From assembly GCA_900316645.1 (NCBI GenBank), contig ONDP01000023.1, positions 1 to 64,000 on the forward strand: DNA of 64,000 nucleotides, read 5' to 3'. Both the position numbers and the translations under genes were made by a program. Below are positions 31,938-41,332 of the stretch, piece by piece; position 1 is the stretch's first letter; every line of letters begins with the position of its first letter. This stretch comes from an uncultured Prevotellaceae bacterium. Its GTDB lineage: Bacteria > Bacteroidota > Bacteroidia > Bacteroidales > Bacteroidaceae. The notes beneath the pieces are model-generated. The model made no database searches and was not told the DNA's origin. It was given only the letters and a program-made list of their open reading frames with translations.

Positions 31938-32435
31938 ATGTCTAAAATTATCTATGACGTGTACAAGAACACGAATGAGGACAGTCCCTCGCATGGCAAC
32001 TTTTTCGGGCGCATCGTGCACCTGGAAACACTGAACACCCGCAAGCTCGCAAGGCATATCTCTGAGCACGGCTCCGTTTACACCCAGGACGTGGTAGAGG
32101 GTGTGCTCACCAAGGCTGAGGCCTGCATCGTCGAGATGCTGCTGGAGTCGAAGAAGATCAAGCTCGAGGGATTGGGCACCTTCTATCTCATGGCAGAGAA
32201 CAAGAAGGGCGGCGTGGTCAGCCTCGACAAGTTCAATCCCAAGGGAGCGTTCAAGGGACTCCACATCCGTTTCCTGCCTGACAGCTCGGCTGACGCGCAG
32301 CTGAACTCCAAGGAGATGCTCGCCAAGGCTACCTTCATGTGGGCTGAGGACTTGAAGCGCGATGCCGCTGAAGGTCGTCCCGCTGACGAGGAAAGCGGTG
32401 GCACCGAAGGTGGCGGACCTTCAACCGAAGGGTAA
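31938..32435 (+). CDS. HU-HIG family DNA-binding protein
   Basis: A 165-residue Bacteroidota HU-type protein. An N-terminal extension (MSKIIYDVYKNTNEDSPSHGNFFGRIVH) precedes the HU fold (about residues 30-125), including LEGLGTFYLMAENKKGG, and is followed by a Glu/Gly-rich tail. The HU-HIG group differs from housekeeping HU and is often associated with phage-derived VirE/P5 modules in these genomes; such a module lies 12 kb away in this window and shares the 34-base repeat with this locus. A strong promoter precedes it and a long array of heptamers starts directly behind the stop. Confidence 0.8.
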   Translation: MSKIIYDVYKNTNEDSPSHGNFFGRIVHLETLNTRKLARHISEHGSVYTQDVVEGVLTKAEACIVEMLLESKKIKLEGLGTFYLMAENKKGGVVSLDKFNPKGAFKGLHIRFLPDSSADAQLNSKEMLAKATFMWAEDLKRDAAEGRPADEESGGTEGGGPSTEG

Positions 32436-32439
32436 TGAT

Positions 32440-32530
32440 GGTTAATGGTTAATGGTTAACGGTTAATGGTCAAAGGTCAATTCTCAATGGTTAATGGTTA
32501 ATGGTTAATGGTCTAAGGTCAAAGGTCAAT
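32440..32530 (+). repeat. array of thirteen GGTYAAN heptamers
   Basis: Thirteen consecutive 7-base units (91 bases): mostly GGTTAAT, with GGTTAAC, GGTCAAA, GGTCAAT, GGTCTAA and one TCTCAAT. It starts 5 bases after the HU stop. Confidence 0.85.
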
Positions 32531-32534
32531 TCCT

Positions 32535-32598
32535 AAACGACCAAACGACCAAACGACCAAACGACTAAACGACTAAACAACTAATTTACTAATCTATT
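32535..32598 (+). repeat. array of eight degenerate octamers
   Basis: Units AAACGACC three times, AAACGACT twice, AAACAACT, AATTTACT and AATCTATT. Unlike the other arrays the period is 8 bases. Confidence 0.75.
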
Positions 32599-32627
32599 AA
32601 AAACTGACCCCTACATCCTCATTTAAT

Positions 32628-32645
32628 CCCCCCTTAACAGGGGGG
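32628..32645. repeat. C6/G6 hairpin
   Basis: CCCCCC, TTAACA, GGGGGG, followed by CGAGGGGGG. Part of the repeat-rich spacer between the HU gene and the glycerate kinase gene. Confidence 0.5.
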
Positions 32646-32718
32646 CGAGGGGGGTCTCCAAATTACGACGCTAGGTACGACTAGCTGCATGGGACATGGA
32701 CCGTTCAGTTTCTAAGGA

Positions 32719-32783
32719 AGCCTCTCCCCAACCCCTCCCCTAAAAGGGAAAAGCCTCTCCCCAACCCCTCCCCTAAAAGGGAG
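32719..32783 (+). repeat. 33-base direct repeat with C-rich segments
   Basis: Two near-identical copies begin AGCCTCTCCCC at 32719 and 32752. The second ends in the terminator hairpin. I believe this C-rich type of spacer is common between Bacteroidota genes. Confidence 0.65.
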
Positions 32784-32793
32784 GGGCTTTTTG
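32765..32793 (+). terminator. terminator at the end of the repeat-rich spacer
   Basis: CCCCTCCC (32765-32772) pairs with GGGAGGGG (32779-32786), then CTTTTTG on the plus strand. It could end the HU transcript. Confidence 0.6.
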
Positions 32794-32840
32794 TTATATA
32801 GAAAACGGTCGACGGTTGCAGAATACAGAAATAGACCAAC

Positions 32841-33893
32841 TTAAAAAATCAACAACTTAAAGGTGTTGATGATATGCTGTCGGGCTACGTCTGGGCGCAT
32901 GGCTTCTTCGAGGGGGAAGGCTGGCGGATTAATGCACGCTACACGGGAAAAACCAGCCTGAAGGAGTTGGTCGCGGTCGCTAATTCTTCCTGCTATCAGC
33001 CATACGGGGATACCAGCGGAATGACGCAAGATGCCCATCGGCAATTTTCCCATCAACGTCTGACAGTCGGCTGAGCCTTCGCCTGTGATAACGAGGTCGG
33101 CATCCCTGACGGTTTCACTGAAATGAATGATGTCGAGCAACAGTTCAATGCCTGGGCGACATGCTGCATGGAGGTATTGCAGAAAGGCATACCCTAACCC
33201 ACCGGCAGCTCCTGCCCCCTCTTTCGCTGAACAGTCGTAGCCGAAATGCCTGGCAGAAAGTTCGGCAAACTTTCGGGCTCGCTCATCAAGGTGCGGCACC
33301 ATAGCAGGTGTGGCACCTTTTTGCGGGGCAAAGACGTGGGCGGCACCGTTGACGCCACACAGCGGATTCTTGACATCGGAAGCAATGGTGAAACGGATAT
33401 CACGGAGTTGGCGGATGTCATCAAACGTACCTTGTTTCGCCCACGCATCGACAAGAGCCTTGAGCATGCCCATACCGGCATCGCTGGTAGCACTGCCGCC
33501 AAGTCCGACAATAAGGTGTTTCGCGCCACGGCGAACGGCATCGACCACCAGCTGACCGGTACCGTAACTCGTAGCCACCATCGGATTACGCTCTTCTGGC
33601 GCCAACAGCGTCAGACCGCTGGCTTGGGAAATTTCTATCACCGCCTCATCGCCACGCAGCAGATAGCTGGCAGTGACGGGACGCATCAGCGGGTCTTTCA
33701 CTACGATTTCCTGCAGTTCGCCCCCCAATGCCGCATGAAACGCCTCCAGGAATCCCTCGCCACCATCGCTGACAGGCACTTGCACGATTTCTGCGTCAGG
33801 ACACACACTCAATATGCCTTCCGTCGCTGCCCTATTCGCCTCTGCTGACGACAGACAGCCCTTAAAGGAATCTATCGCAATGACTATTTTCAT
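32841..33893 (-). CDS. glycerate kinase
   Basis: A 350-residue type II glycerate kinase (GarK/GlxK family): MKIVIAIDSFKGCLSSAEAN at the N-terminus, VSDGGEGFLEA near residue 42, VGLGGSATSDAGMG near 130 and VITGEGSADCQTLMGKLP near 265. It phosphorylates D-glycerate to 2-phosphoglycerate, feeding lower glycolysis. It starts 8 bases after the ridA stop, so the two are co-transcribed. No other glycerate or glyoxylate genes are nearby. Confidence 0.92.
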   Translation of the reverse strand: MKIVIAIDSFKGCLSSAEANRAATEGILSVCPDAEIVQVPVSDGGEGFLEAFHAALGGELQEIVVKDPLMRPVTASYLLRGDEAVIEISQASGLTLLAPEERNPMVATSYGTGQLVVDAVRRGAKHLIVGLGGSATSDAGMGMLKALVDAWAKQGTFDDIRQLRDIRFTIASDVKNPLCGVNGAAHVFAPQKGATPAMVPHLDERARKFAELSARHFGYDCSAKEGAGAAGGLGYAFLQYLHAACRPGIELLLDIIHFSETVRDADLVITGEGSADCQTLMGKLPMGILRHSAGIPVWLIAGRISDRDQLLQAGFSRVACINPPAFPLEEAMRPDVARQHIINTFKLLIF

Positions 33894-33901
33894 GCTATGT
33901 G

Positions 33902-34285
33902 TTACACACCGGCAACGACTTCAATCTCCACCAAGGCACCTTTCGGCAGTGCTTTTACTGCGACAGCCGAACGGGCTGGATATGGTTCGGAAAAGAACTC
34001 GGCATAGACCGCATTCATATCGGCAAAATCGTTCATATCCGCCATAAACACCGTTGTCTTTACCACATCACTCATGGTAAGACCTGCTGCTTCAAGGATG
34101 GCCTTCACATTGAGCAGCGACTGGCGAGTCTGCTCCTTGATTCCTCCCTCTGCAAAAACACCCGTCGCAGGATTGATGGGTATCTGACCAGACGTGTAAA
34201 CGAGATTGCCTACTCGGACGGCCTGACTATAAGGGCCGATGGCAGCAGGTGCCTTTGTTGTGCTGATAACATTTTTCATATTCAT
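33902..34285 (-). CDS. ridA: RidA family enamine/imine deaminase
   Basis: A 127-residue RidA/YjgF protein: [25 protein letters not shown], catalytic Arg in [20 protein letters not shown]. It hydrolyses reactive 2-aminoacrylate or enamine intermediates formed by PLP enzymes. The start may be the second ATG (MKNVIST), six bases later. A -7 box (TATTTTTG, 34333-34340) lies upstream. First gene of the ridA-glycerate kinase pair. Confidence 0.93.
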   Translation of the reverse strand: MNMKNVISTTKAPAAIGPYSQAVRVGNLVYTSGQIPINPATGVFAEGGIKEQTRQSLLNVKAILEAAGLTMSDVVKTTVFMADMNDFADMNAVYAEFFSEPYPARSAVAVKALPKGALVEIEVVAGV

Positions 34286-34332
34286 ATAACAAAAATCTTC
34301 TTCATTTTGATTGTTTAATTGTTTTTATGTCG

Positions 34333-34340
34333 CAAAAATA
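34333..34340 (-). promoter_or_regulatory. -7 box of the ridA operon
   Basis: TATTTTTG on the minus strand, about 50 bases before the start; the -33 side is not at the ideal distance. Confidence 0.45.
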
Positions 34341-34445
34341 CAAATAATATTTGAAATAGCAACCAATTAATGCAGAAAAACAAATTTTCGGCTATCTTTT
34401 GTTCCTCTGCATTCATACATATTATTGAATATTTTTGTGTTTTTA

Positions 34446-34476
34446 TTTGTTGGTTTACAAATTTTTTGTAATTTTG
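34446..34476 (+). promoter_or_regulatory. promoter of the tandem sensor genes
   Basis: TTTG (34446-34449), 19 bases, TAATTTTG (34469-34476), 28 bases before the start codon. Confidence 0.65.
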
Positions 34477-34503
34477 CCACGTAAAACGAAGCGAAGGTAC
34501 GCT

Positions 34504-35973
34504 ATGAAGAGACTGACAGAAAAACAATCGCGCCATTCCTTGACCACACAAGTTGTGATTTGGGTGGTGGGATTCGTGTCCGTTCTCTTCGTGACAGCTC
34601 TCCTTATTATGTTCGACCACGCACGCGAGTCGATTTATCAGGAAGCGATGGAGAAGGCACGCCAGACACTGCGCACCACGGAACTGCGCATCGACAATAC
34701 GCTGAACGAGGTGGAAACGGCTACACGCAGTATGCACTGGACTATCGAGAAACGACTGAACCAACCTGAAATCATGGACAGCCTGTGCACACAGTTGCTG
34801 CGCGAGAATCCACACATTCTGAGCTGTACCATCGCCTTCGAACCAGGCACCTATCCCCAATTTGGCATCTATCACGAGGTGTATGCCCACCGCAATCCAG
34901 CGGATTCGACACAGATTGAGGTGACCATCAACGGTGGCAAACAGCTCTATACACGCGAGAAATGGTACTTCATACCCCTACACCACGAGAAACCAATATG
35001 GATTGACCCCTATGTGGATGTAGAGCACGGCGAGACGTCTATCATTACGTCCTATGGTATGCCGCTACACGACAAGGACGGTGAACTGGTTGGTGTGCTG
35101 TCGGCTCATATCTCGATGAAGTGGTTTGCCGACCTGGTGCTCTCGCTGCAGCCCTTCCCCAACTCACATGCTTCGGTGATGGGTACCGACGGACACCTGA
35201 TTATCCACCCAGACAGTACACTCGAAGCCCATCAGGCGTTCTTCAGTGAGGCCTTTAACGACCCGACGAGCGAAGGGCACTTGGCTGCTATCTCGATGAA
35301 GACGGGACTCATAGGCCATAGCGAGATAAAGATGGGCGGCAAGAAGGGTATTATTTTCTACCACCCCTTTGAGAATGCGGGATGGAGCGTAGCTATTGTA
35401 TGTCCTGAAAGCGACATTTTCAGTTCGTACTACTCACTGCAGCGCCTGACGATTATCATCAGTCTCAGCGGTCTGTTGCTGCTGGCACTGTTCTGCCTGT
35501 TCATCAGTCATTACCAACTGAAGCCGTTGCAATATCTGGTGGATGCTGCCCACCGTATGGCTAATGGTCATCTGGACGAGCCGGTAGATGTGAGTCACCG
35601 TACCGACGAGGTGGGTTACGTGCAGAACGAATTCCGACAAATGCAGCAGAGCATCAGCCACCATATAGCCGACATCACCAACTTGACCGATGTGCTGCGC
35701 CAGCGTAACGAAGACCTAAAACTGGCCTATGAACAGGCACGCGAGGCGGACCGCATGAAGGATGCCGTGATTCTGAACATGAGTGACCGCATGGAGCAGT
35801 CGGTGAAAGCCATCCACGCCACTGTTGCCGACTTCCGACAGCATGTGGCTGACATGGATGCCAACGAGTGCCGACAGATGGCCGACAAGATACAGAAACA
35901 TTCTGAGATTACCACCGAGCTGTTGGGCAATCTGCTCGACATAGCTGACAAGAAAGAGGAGGGATGCCTATGA
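34504..35973 (+). CDS. Cache/HAMP sensor lacking a histidine-kinase catalytic domain
   Basis: A 489-residue membrane sensor: TM1 (about 15-37), periplasmic double-Cache-like domain (40-310), TM2 (313-338), HAMP (about 339-391) and a coiled coil. The end resembles a HisKA hairpin (VILNMSDRMEQSVKAIHATVADF, from about residue 421) but there is no HATPase domain. I start it at 34504 (MKRLTEKQ), 28 bases after the promoter, instead of an upstream codon that lies before the promoter. It overlaps the next gene, a paralogous full kinase, by 10 bases. It may dimerise with or signal through that kinase, or be a truncated paralogue. Confidence 0.75.
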   Translation: MKRLTEKQSRHSLTTQVVIWVVGFVSVLFVTALLIMFDHARESIYQEAMEKARQTLRTTELRIDNTLNEVETATRSMHWTIEKRLNQPEIMDSLCTQLLRENPHILSCTIAFEPGTYPQFGIYHEVYAHRNPADSTQIEVTINGGKQLYTREKWYFIPLHHEKPIWIDPYVDVEHGETSIITSYGMPLHDKDGELVGVLSAHISMKWFADLVLSLQPFPNSHASVMGTDGHLIIHPDSTLEAHQAFFSEAFNDPTSEGHLAAISMKTGLIGHSEIKMGGKKGIIFYHPFENAGWSVAIVCPESDIFSSYYSLQRLTIIISLSGLLLLALFCLFISHYQLKPLQYLVDAAHRMANGHLDEPVDVSHRTDEVGYVQNEFRQMQQSISHHIADITNLTDVLRQRNEDLKLAYEQAREADRMKDAVILNMSDRMEQSVKAIHATVADFRQHVADMDANECRQMADKIQKHSEITTELLGNLLDIADKKEEGCL

Positions 35974-37898
35974 TAGAGATGAGAAAACATACGCATAAGT
36001 CGCTTTCGACGAAGCTCTGTCTCAACATCCTGTTCGTGGTGGTGGTGATATTCTCGTTGTCGCTCGGTTTCCTGTATTGGCAGTCGCGTAACATCATCCG
36101 AGAGGAGGCTATTGACGAGGCTACCCACGTGCTTGACAATACCGCCCTGCGCGTGAAGGGATATATGGTAGAGGTGGAAACGGCTACGCGCAATATTTTA
36201 TGGCTGGTCAACCTGCATCAGCACGATCAGGACTCGCTGCTGAAGTGCACACACCGCATTGTGGCCAATCATCCCAACACCAACGGATGTTCCATCACGA
36301 TGGAGCCCGACTTCTATCCTGGCGAGAAATACGGATTCTCTGCCTATTCCGTTCGTCTTGAGAAAGCTGATTCCAAAGGGAAGGATTCGGTGGCTACCGT
36401 CCGAGAAGCCGACTATGATTATTATGATAAGGTGTGGTATAAGACACCGCGCCAGAAGAGGACTGCCTGCTGGGTGGACCCCTTCGACGACTATAACGAC
36501 GGCACGCTGTCGAATCCAGACTTGATTGCCTCCTACTGCATTCCACTCTTCAACCGCGATGAGAAATTCGTGGGCGTCATCTCGACTGACCTGTCGCTGA
36601 AACGGCTTACAGAGACCATCACGGCTGAACATCCCTATGACAACTCGTATTTCATGATGCTGGGAGCCGACGGGCACTACTGCGTACACCCGGACACGAC
36701 GAAACTGCTCAAGCAGACCATCTTCACAGGCACTGACCCCAGAGAGCATACCGACATTGTGGCACTCGGATACGAGATGATTAACGGGCGCACAGGTCAC
36801 ATGGAAGTGAATTTTGATGGAAAGTCGCACATTGTGCTCTACCGTCCGTTGGAAGGTACGCAGTGGAGCGTGGCACTGGTATGCCCCTCGAACGAACTGC
36901 TGCGAGGATACAACAAGCTGAACTATATCCTGCTGCCGCTGCTCATCTTCGGACTGTTGCTGCTGGGCATGGGCTGTCAGCGCATTGTGAAACACTTCAT
37001 ACAGCCGCTGGGATTGCTTGCTGCCGAACTGCGACAGATTGGTCACGGCGACTACGAAAAGCCCCTGCCGCTCAGTCAGCGTACGGACTTGATAGGACAG
37101 TTGCAGAACAGTTTCTGCCAGATGAGACGAAGCATCAGCCAGCACATACACGATGCCGAGAAGACTAAGCAGGAAACGGAACAGCGCACCTCTGAACTGG
37201 AGCAGGCCACCCTATTGGCTCGCCAGGCCAGTGAGCAGAAGACGCAGTTCATGCAGGACATGTCGCACCAGATTCGCACCCCGCTCAACGTGGTGCAAGG
37301 TTTCTCACAAGTGCTGCGCGACAGCAACGAGATGATTTCCGGTGACGAGAAGCATGAGATAGCTGAGACAATGTATGTGCAGACCAACAACCTTGACTAT
37401 ATGGTGAGCAAACTGCTTACCGCCTCGCTGATAGAGAGTCAGCAGGCCATTGCCACTGACGACAACGTGAACTGCAACGAGCTGGCACGCGAAGCTTTCG
37501 AGAATGCCGCCGGACTGATGAACCATACCGCGACACTTCACTTGGACAGCCATGTGGGCGACGAATTGACGGTTAAGACCAATCGCCACCATCTGCTCAT
37601 CGTACTCACCGAGTTGCTTGCAAATGCCCTCCATTTCACGAAAGAAGGTAGCGTCACCATGCGTATTGAAGCCACCGACGACACTGTCAGTTTTACCATT
37701 GAAGACACTGGATTGGGCATCCCTGCCGATAAGGCCGACTTCATCTTTGAAAAATTCACCAAGATAGATATGTTCTCAGAAGGTCTCGGACTCGGTCTCT
37801 TCCTGTGCCGCCGAGTTATTATACTGTTGGGCGGTACACTCACCTACGACCCGCAATACACCAAAGGCAGTCGCTTCAACGTCAGTCTGAAACGATAG
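35964..37898 (+). CDS. Cache/HAMP sensor histidine kinase
   Basis: A 644-residue kinase: TM1 (about 18-40), periplasmic Cache domain (45-315), TM2 (318-341), HAMP, HisKA with phospho-acceptor His in MSHQIRTPLN near residue 433, and HATPase_c with N box ELLANALHF near 550, G1 DTGLGIP near 580 and GLGLGLF near 607. The periplasmic and HAMP parts closely parallel the preceding gene (for example ...VEVETATR... after TM1 in both), so the pair arose by duplication. No response regulator is adjacent; the partner must lie elsewhere. The start could be any of the nearby ATGs (35964 or 35970). Confidence 0.85.
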   Translation: MPMIEMRKHTHKSLSTKLCLNILFVVVVIFSLSLGFLYWQSRNIIREEAIDEATHVLDNTALRVKGYMVEVETATRNILWLVNLHQHDQDSLLKCTHRIVANHPNTNGCSITMEPDFYPGEKYGFSAYSVRLEKADSKGKDSVATVREADYDYYDKVWYKTPRQKRTACWVDPFDDYNDGTLSNPDLIASYCIPLFNRDEKFVGVISTDLSLKRLTETITAEHPYDNSYFMMLGADGHYCVHPDTTKLLKQTIFTGTDPREHTDIVALGYEMINGRTGHMEVNFDGKSHIVLYRPLEGTQWSVALVCPSNELLRGYNKLNYILLPLLIFGLLLLGMGCQRIVKHFIQPLGLLAAELRQIGHGDYEKPLPLSQRTDLIGQLQNSFCQMRRSISQHIHDAEKTKQETEQRTSELEQATLLARQASEQKTQFMQDMSHQIRTPLNVVQGFSQVLRDSNEMISGDEKHEIAETMYVQTNNLDYMVSKLLTASLIESQQAIATDDNVNCNELAREAFENAAGLMNHTATLHLDSHVGDELTVKTNRHHLLIVLTELLANALHFTKEGSVTMRIEATDDTVSFTIEDTGLGIPADKADFIFEKFTKIDMFSEGLGLGLFLCRRVIILLGGTLTYDPQYTKGSRFNVSLKR

Positions 37899-37961
37899 TG
37901 TGCAAGTTTTGGAATAATCATTCATAAAAAATGCACATTAGTATTTTTTATAAAAAGATGC

Positions 37962-37992
37962 TTTGCAGTTAGCACAAAAATGAGTACCTTTG
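37962..37992 (+). promoter_or_regulatory. carB promoter
   Basis: TTTG (37962-37965), 19 bases, TACCTTTG (37985-37992), 40 bases before carB. Confidence 0.65.
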
Positions 37993-38031
37993 CATCCCGA
38001 AAAGTTGAAATCATAAAATTTTATCTACGAT

Positions 38032-41000
38032 ATGAAGAAACAACTCAAGAAGGTACTCGTATTAGGATCGGGTGCCCTTAAAATCGGACAGGCAGGCGAG
38101 TTTGACTACTCGGGTTCACAGGCTCTGAAGGCGTTGCGCGAAGAGGGAATCTCGTCAGTGTTGGTCAATCCGAACATCGCTACCATTCAGACTTCTGAAG
38201 GTATTGCCGACAAGGTGTATTTCCAACCAGTTACCACTCATTTTGTGACGGAGATTATCAAGAAGGAGCGTCCTGACGGTATTCTGCTGGCCTTTGGTGG
38301 ACAGACAGCACTCAACTGTGGTACAGAGCTGTATCAGAGTGGAATACTGAAGGAGTATGGCGTGGAAGTGCTGGGCACAAGTGTAGAGGCTATCATGAAC
38401 ACAGAAGACCGCGACCTCTTTGTGAAGAAACTGGCTGAGGTGAATCTGAAAGTGCCTGTATCTCATGCCGTAGAGAACATGGACGACGCGCTGAAGGCTG
38501 CCCACGAAATAGGTTTCCCCATCATGATTCGCTCGGCTTACGCACTGGGCGGTCTGGGAAGTGGTATCTGTCCCGACGAAAAAGCCTTCGTGGAACTGGC
38601 TGAGAGTGCCTTCACGTTTGCCCCGCAGATTCTTGTGGAGGAGTCGCTGAAGGGATGGAAGGAAATTGAGTTCGAGTGCATCCGAGACGCCAACGACCGT
38701 TGCTTCACCGTTGCCTCGATGGAGAATTTCGACCCACTGGGTATTCACACGGGAGAGTCAATCGTTGTGGCTCCTACCTGTTCGCTCACCGAGGAGCAGG
38801 TGAAAATGCTGCAGGACATCACCATCAAGTGTGTGAAGCACCTGGGTATCGTGGGCGAGTGTAACATCCAGTTCGCCTTTAACGCCCAGACCAACGACTA
38901 CCGCATTATTGAGATCAATGCCCGCTTGAGCCGTTCGTCGGCATTGGCATCAAAGGCTACGGGTTATCCCCTTGCCTTCGTAGCAGCCAAGATTGCTTTG
39001 GGCTATACCCTCGACCAGATTGGCGAGATGGGTACCACATCGTCGGCATACGTGGCTCCGAGCCTCGACTATATGATATGTAAGATTCCACGCTGGGATC
39101 TCACGAAGTTTGCCGGTGTGAGCCGTCTGATTGGTTCGTCGATGAAGTCGGTTGGCGAAATCATGTCTATCGGACGCTCGTTCGAGGAAATGATTCAGAA
39201 GGGTCTGCGTATGATTGGTCAAGGTATGCACGGTTTCGTAGGCAACGATCATACGAAGTTCGACAATCTGGACGACGCTCTGGCAAACCCCACAGACCTG
39301 CGTATTTTTGCTATTGCTCAGGCACTGGAAGAGGGTTACACCATAGACCGCATTGAGGAACTGACCAAGATTGACAAATGGTTCCTGGAGCGTCTGAAGC
39401 ATATCGTAGATTTGAAGCATGAGTTGATGAAATACAACAAGATAGAGGAGGTGCCCGATACTTTATTATTAGAGGTGAAGCAGTGTGGCTTCTCTGACTT
39501 CCAGATTGCCCGTTTCGTGCTGAAACCTAAAAACGGCAATATGGAGAAGGAGAACCTGCAGGTGCGCCAGTATCGTAAGGCAAAGGGTATCATTCCTTCG
39601 GTGAAACGCATTCCTACTGTTGCTTCGGAACATCCCGAACTGACCAACTATCTATATTTTACCTATACGCATACACCTGCTTTCGCCCAGCCAGACGGTA
39701 AGCCCTATCAGGCTGCCCACGACATCAATTACTATAAGAACGAGAAATCGGTTATCGTACTGGGTTCTGGTGCCTATCGTATCGGTTCGAGTGTGGAGTT
39801 CGACTGGTGTTCAGTGAATGCCATCAATACTGCCCGCAAACTGGGATACAAGAGCATCATGATCAACTACAACCCAGAGACGGTATCGACCGACTACGAT
39901 ATGTGTGACCGTCTATACTTCGATGAGTTGTCGCTGGAGCGTGTGCTCGATGTTATTGACCTGGAAGAGCCTCGTGGCGTGATTGTCAGCGTGGGCGGAC
40001 AGATACCTAACAACCTGGCTATGAAACTGTATCGTCAGGGAGTGCCTGTATTGGGAACCAGTCCTGTCAACATCGACCGTGCAGAGAACCGCGACAAGTT
40101 CTCGGCTATGCTCGACAAACTGGGTATCGACCAGCCTGCATGGCGTGCTCTGACGTCGTTCGAGGATGTGAAGGAATTTGTGGAAGAGGTTGGCTATCCC
40201 GTATTGGTACGTCCTTCGTATGTGCTCTCAGGTGCTGCGATGAACGTTTGCTACGACGACGAGGAATTGCACCGCTTCCTGAATATGGCTACCGAGGTTT
40301 CAAAGGAATTCCCCGTAGTGATTTCAAAGTTTATGACTGAGACGAAGGAGATAGAGTTCGACGCTGTAGCCGACAAGGGCGAAGTGGTGGAATATGCTAT
40401 TTCGGAGCATGTGGAGTATGCCGGTGTTCACTCCGGTGACGCCACGATGGTGTTCCCTGCTCAGCACATCTATTTCTCAACCATCCGTCAGATTAAGAAG
40501 ATAGCTTACAAGATAGCACAAGAGCTGAACATCTCCGGTCCATTCAACATCCAGTTCCTGGCTAAGAACCGTGAAGTGAAAGTGATTGAGTGCAACCTGC
40601 GTGCCTCACGTTCGTTCCCATTCGTCAGCAAGATTCTGAAGCGTAACTTCATCGAGACAGCTACGAAGATTATGCTCGACGCTCCTTACCAGAAGCCAGA
40701 GAAGAGTGAGTTCGACATTGACCGCATCGGTGTGAAGGCCAGCCAGTTCTCGTTTGCCCGTCTGCAGAATGCCGACCCTGTACTGGGTGTGGATATGTCA
40801 TCAACAGGTGAGGTTGGTTGCTTGGGCGACGACCTGAACGAGGCTATGCTGAACGCACTGATTGCCACGGGTTATCGCCTGCCAAAGAAGAGTATTCTGA
40901 TATCCAGCGGTGATGCTAAGGGTAAGGTGAGTCTGTTGGAGCCAGCCCATGAGTTGGTGAAGAAAGGCTATCAGGTGTATGCCACTGGCGGCACGGCAAA

Positions 41001-41292
41001 ATTCTTCAACGACAATGGGGTCAAGGCTACTGCAGTATGCTGGCCCGACGAGGATGGTGAGAACAACGTGATGGAGATGATTGCCAACCACCAGTTCGAC
41101 TTGATTGTAAATGTTCCTAAGAACCACACCAAGCGTGAGCTGACCAACGGCTATCGCATTCGTCGCGGTGCCATTGACCACAACATTCCACTGATGACCA
41201 ATGTCCGTCTGGCTAAAGCCTTTATCGAGGCTTTCACCGCCATGAAGGAAGAGGACATCAAGATTAAATCATGGCAGGAGTATAATTCTTAA
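38032..41292 (+). CDS. carB: carbamoyl-phosphate synthase large subunit
   Basis: A 1086-residue protein of normal family length. Two homologous halves each hold a pre-ATP-grasp and ATP-grasp domain (LVLGSGALKIGQAGEFDYSG at the N-terminus; VLGSGAYRIGSSVEFDW near residue 575). The C-terminal MGS-like regulatory domain is about 945-1080 (YQVYATGGTAKFFNDNG). It makes carbamoyl phosphate from glutamine-derived ammonia, bicarbonate and two ATP for arginine and pyrimidine synthesis. carA is not in the window. The stop codon merges with a run of AATTGAA-type heptamers. Confidence 0.96.
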   Translation: MKKQLKKVLVLGSGALKIGQAGEFDYSGSQALKALREEGISSVLVNPNIATIQTSEGIADKVYFQPVTTHFVTEIIKKERPDGILLAFGGQTALNCGTELYQSGILKEYGVEVLGTSVEAIMNTEDRDLFVKKLAEVNLKVPVSHAVENMDDALKAAHEIGFPIMIRSAYALGGLGSGICPDEKAFVELAESAFTFAPQILVEESLKGWKEIEFECIRDANDRCFTVASMENFDPLGIHTGESIVVAPTCSLTEEQVKMLQDITIKCVKHLGIVGECNIQFAFNAQTNDYRIIEINARLSRSSALASKATGYPLAFVAAKIALGYTLDQIGEMGTTSSAYVAPSLDYMICKIPRWDLTKFAGVSRLIGSSMKSVGEIMSIGRSFEEMIQKGLRMIGQGMHGFVGNDHTKFDNLDDALANPTDLRIFAIAQALEEGYTIDRIEELTKIDKWFLERLKHIVDLKHELMKYNKIEEVPDTLLLEVKQCGFSDFQIARFVLKPKNGNMEKENLQVRQYRKAKGIIPSVKRIPTVASEHPELTNYLYFTYTHTPAFAQPDGKPYQAAHDINYYKNEKSVIVLGSGAYRIGSSVEFDWCSVNAINTARKLGYKSIMINYNPETVSTDYDMCDRLYFDELSLERVLDVIDLEEPRGVIVSVGGQIPNNLAMKLYRQGVPVLGTSPVNIDRAENRDKFSAMLDKLGIDQPAWRALTSFEDVKEFVEEVGYPVLVRPSYVLSGAAMNVCYDDEELHRFLNMATEVSKEFPVVISKFMTETKEIEFDAVADKGEVVEYAISEHVEYAGVHSGDATMVFPAQHIYFSTIRQIKKIAYKIAQELNISGPFNIQFLAKNREVKVIECNLRASRSFPFVSKILKRNFIETATKIMLDAPYQKPEKSEFDIDRIGVKASQFSFARLQNADPVLGVDMSSTGEVGCLGDDLNEAMLNALIATGYRLPKKSILISSGDAKGKVSLLEPAHELVKKGYQVYATGGTAKFFNDNGVKATAVCWPDEDGENNVMEMIANHQFDLIVNVPKNHTKRELTNGYRIRRGAIDHNIPLMTNVRLAKAFIEAFTAMKEEDIKIKSWQEYNS

Positions 41293-41332
41293 TTGAAAAG
41301 TAAGAATTGAAAATTGATAATTGACAATTGAA
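41291..41332 (+). repeat. six AATTGAA-type heptamers containing a start codon
   Basis: Units AATTGAA, AAGTAAG, AATTGAA, AATTGAT, AATTGAC, AATTGAA. The first unit contributes to the carB stop and the last contains the TTG start of the next gene. Confidence 0.8.

Noticed and set aside
31800..32264. 154-residue minus-strand frame
   Set aside because: Antisense to the HU-HIG gene, which has its own consensus promoter.
34315..34890. 191-residue minus-strand frame
   Set aside because: Antisense to the first Cache sensor and its promoter; no domain.
36198..36210. Possible split of the two Cache sensors as one frameshifted gene
   Set aside because: Each has its own complete TM1-Cache-TM2-HAMP set, so they are two genes, not one broken gene.
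36198..37151. 317-residue minus-strand frame
   Set aside because: Antisense to the Cache/HAMP histidine kinase; shadow of its codon usage.
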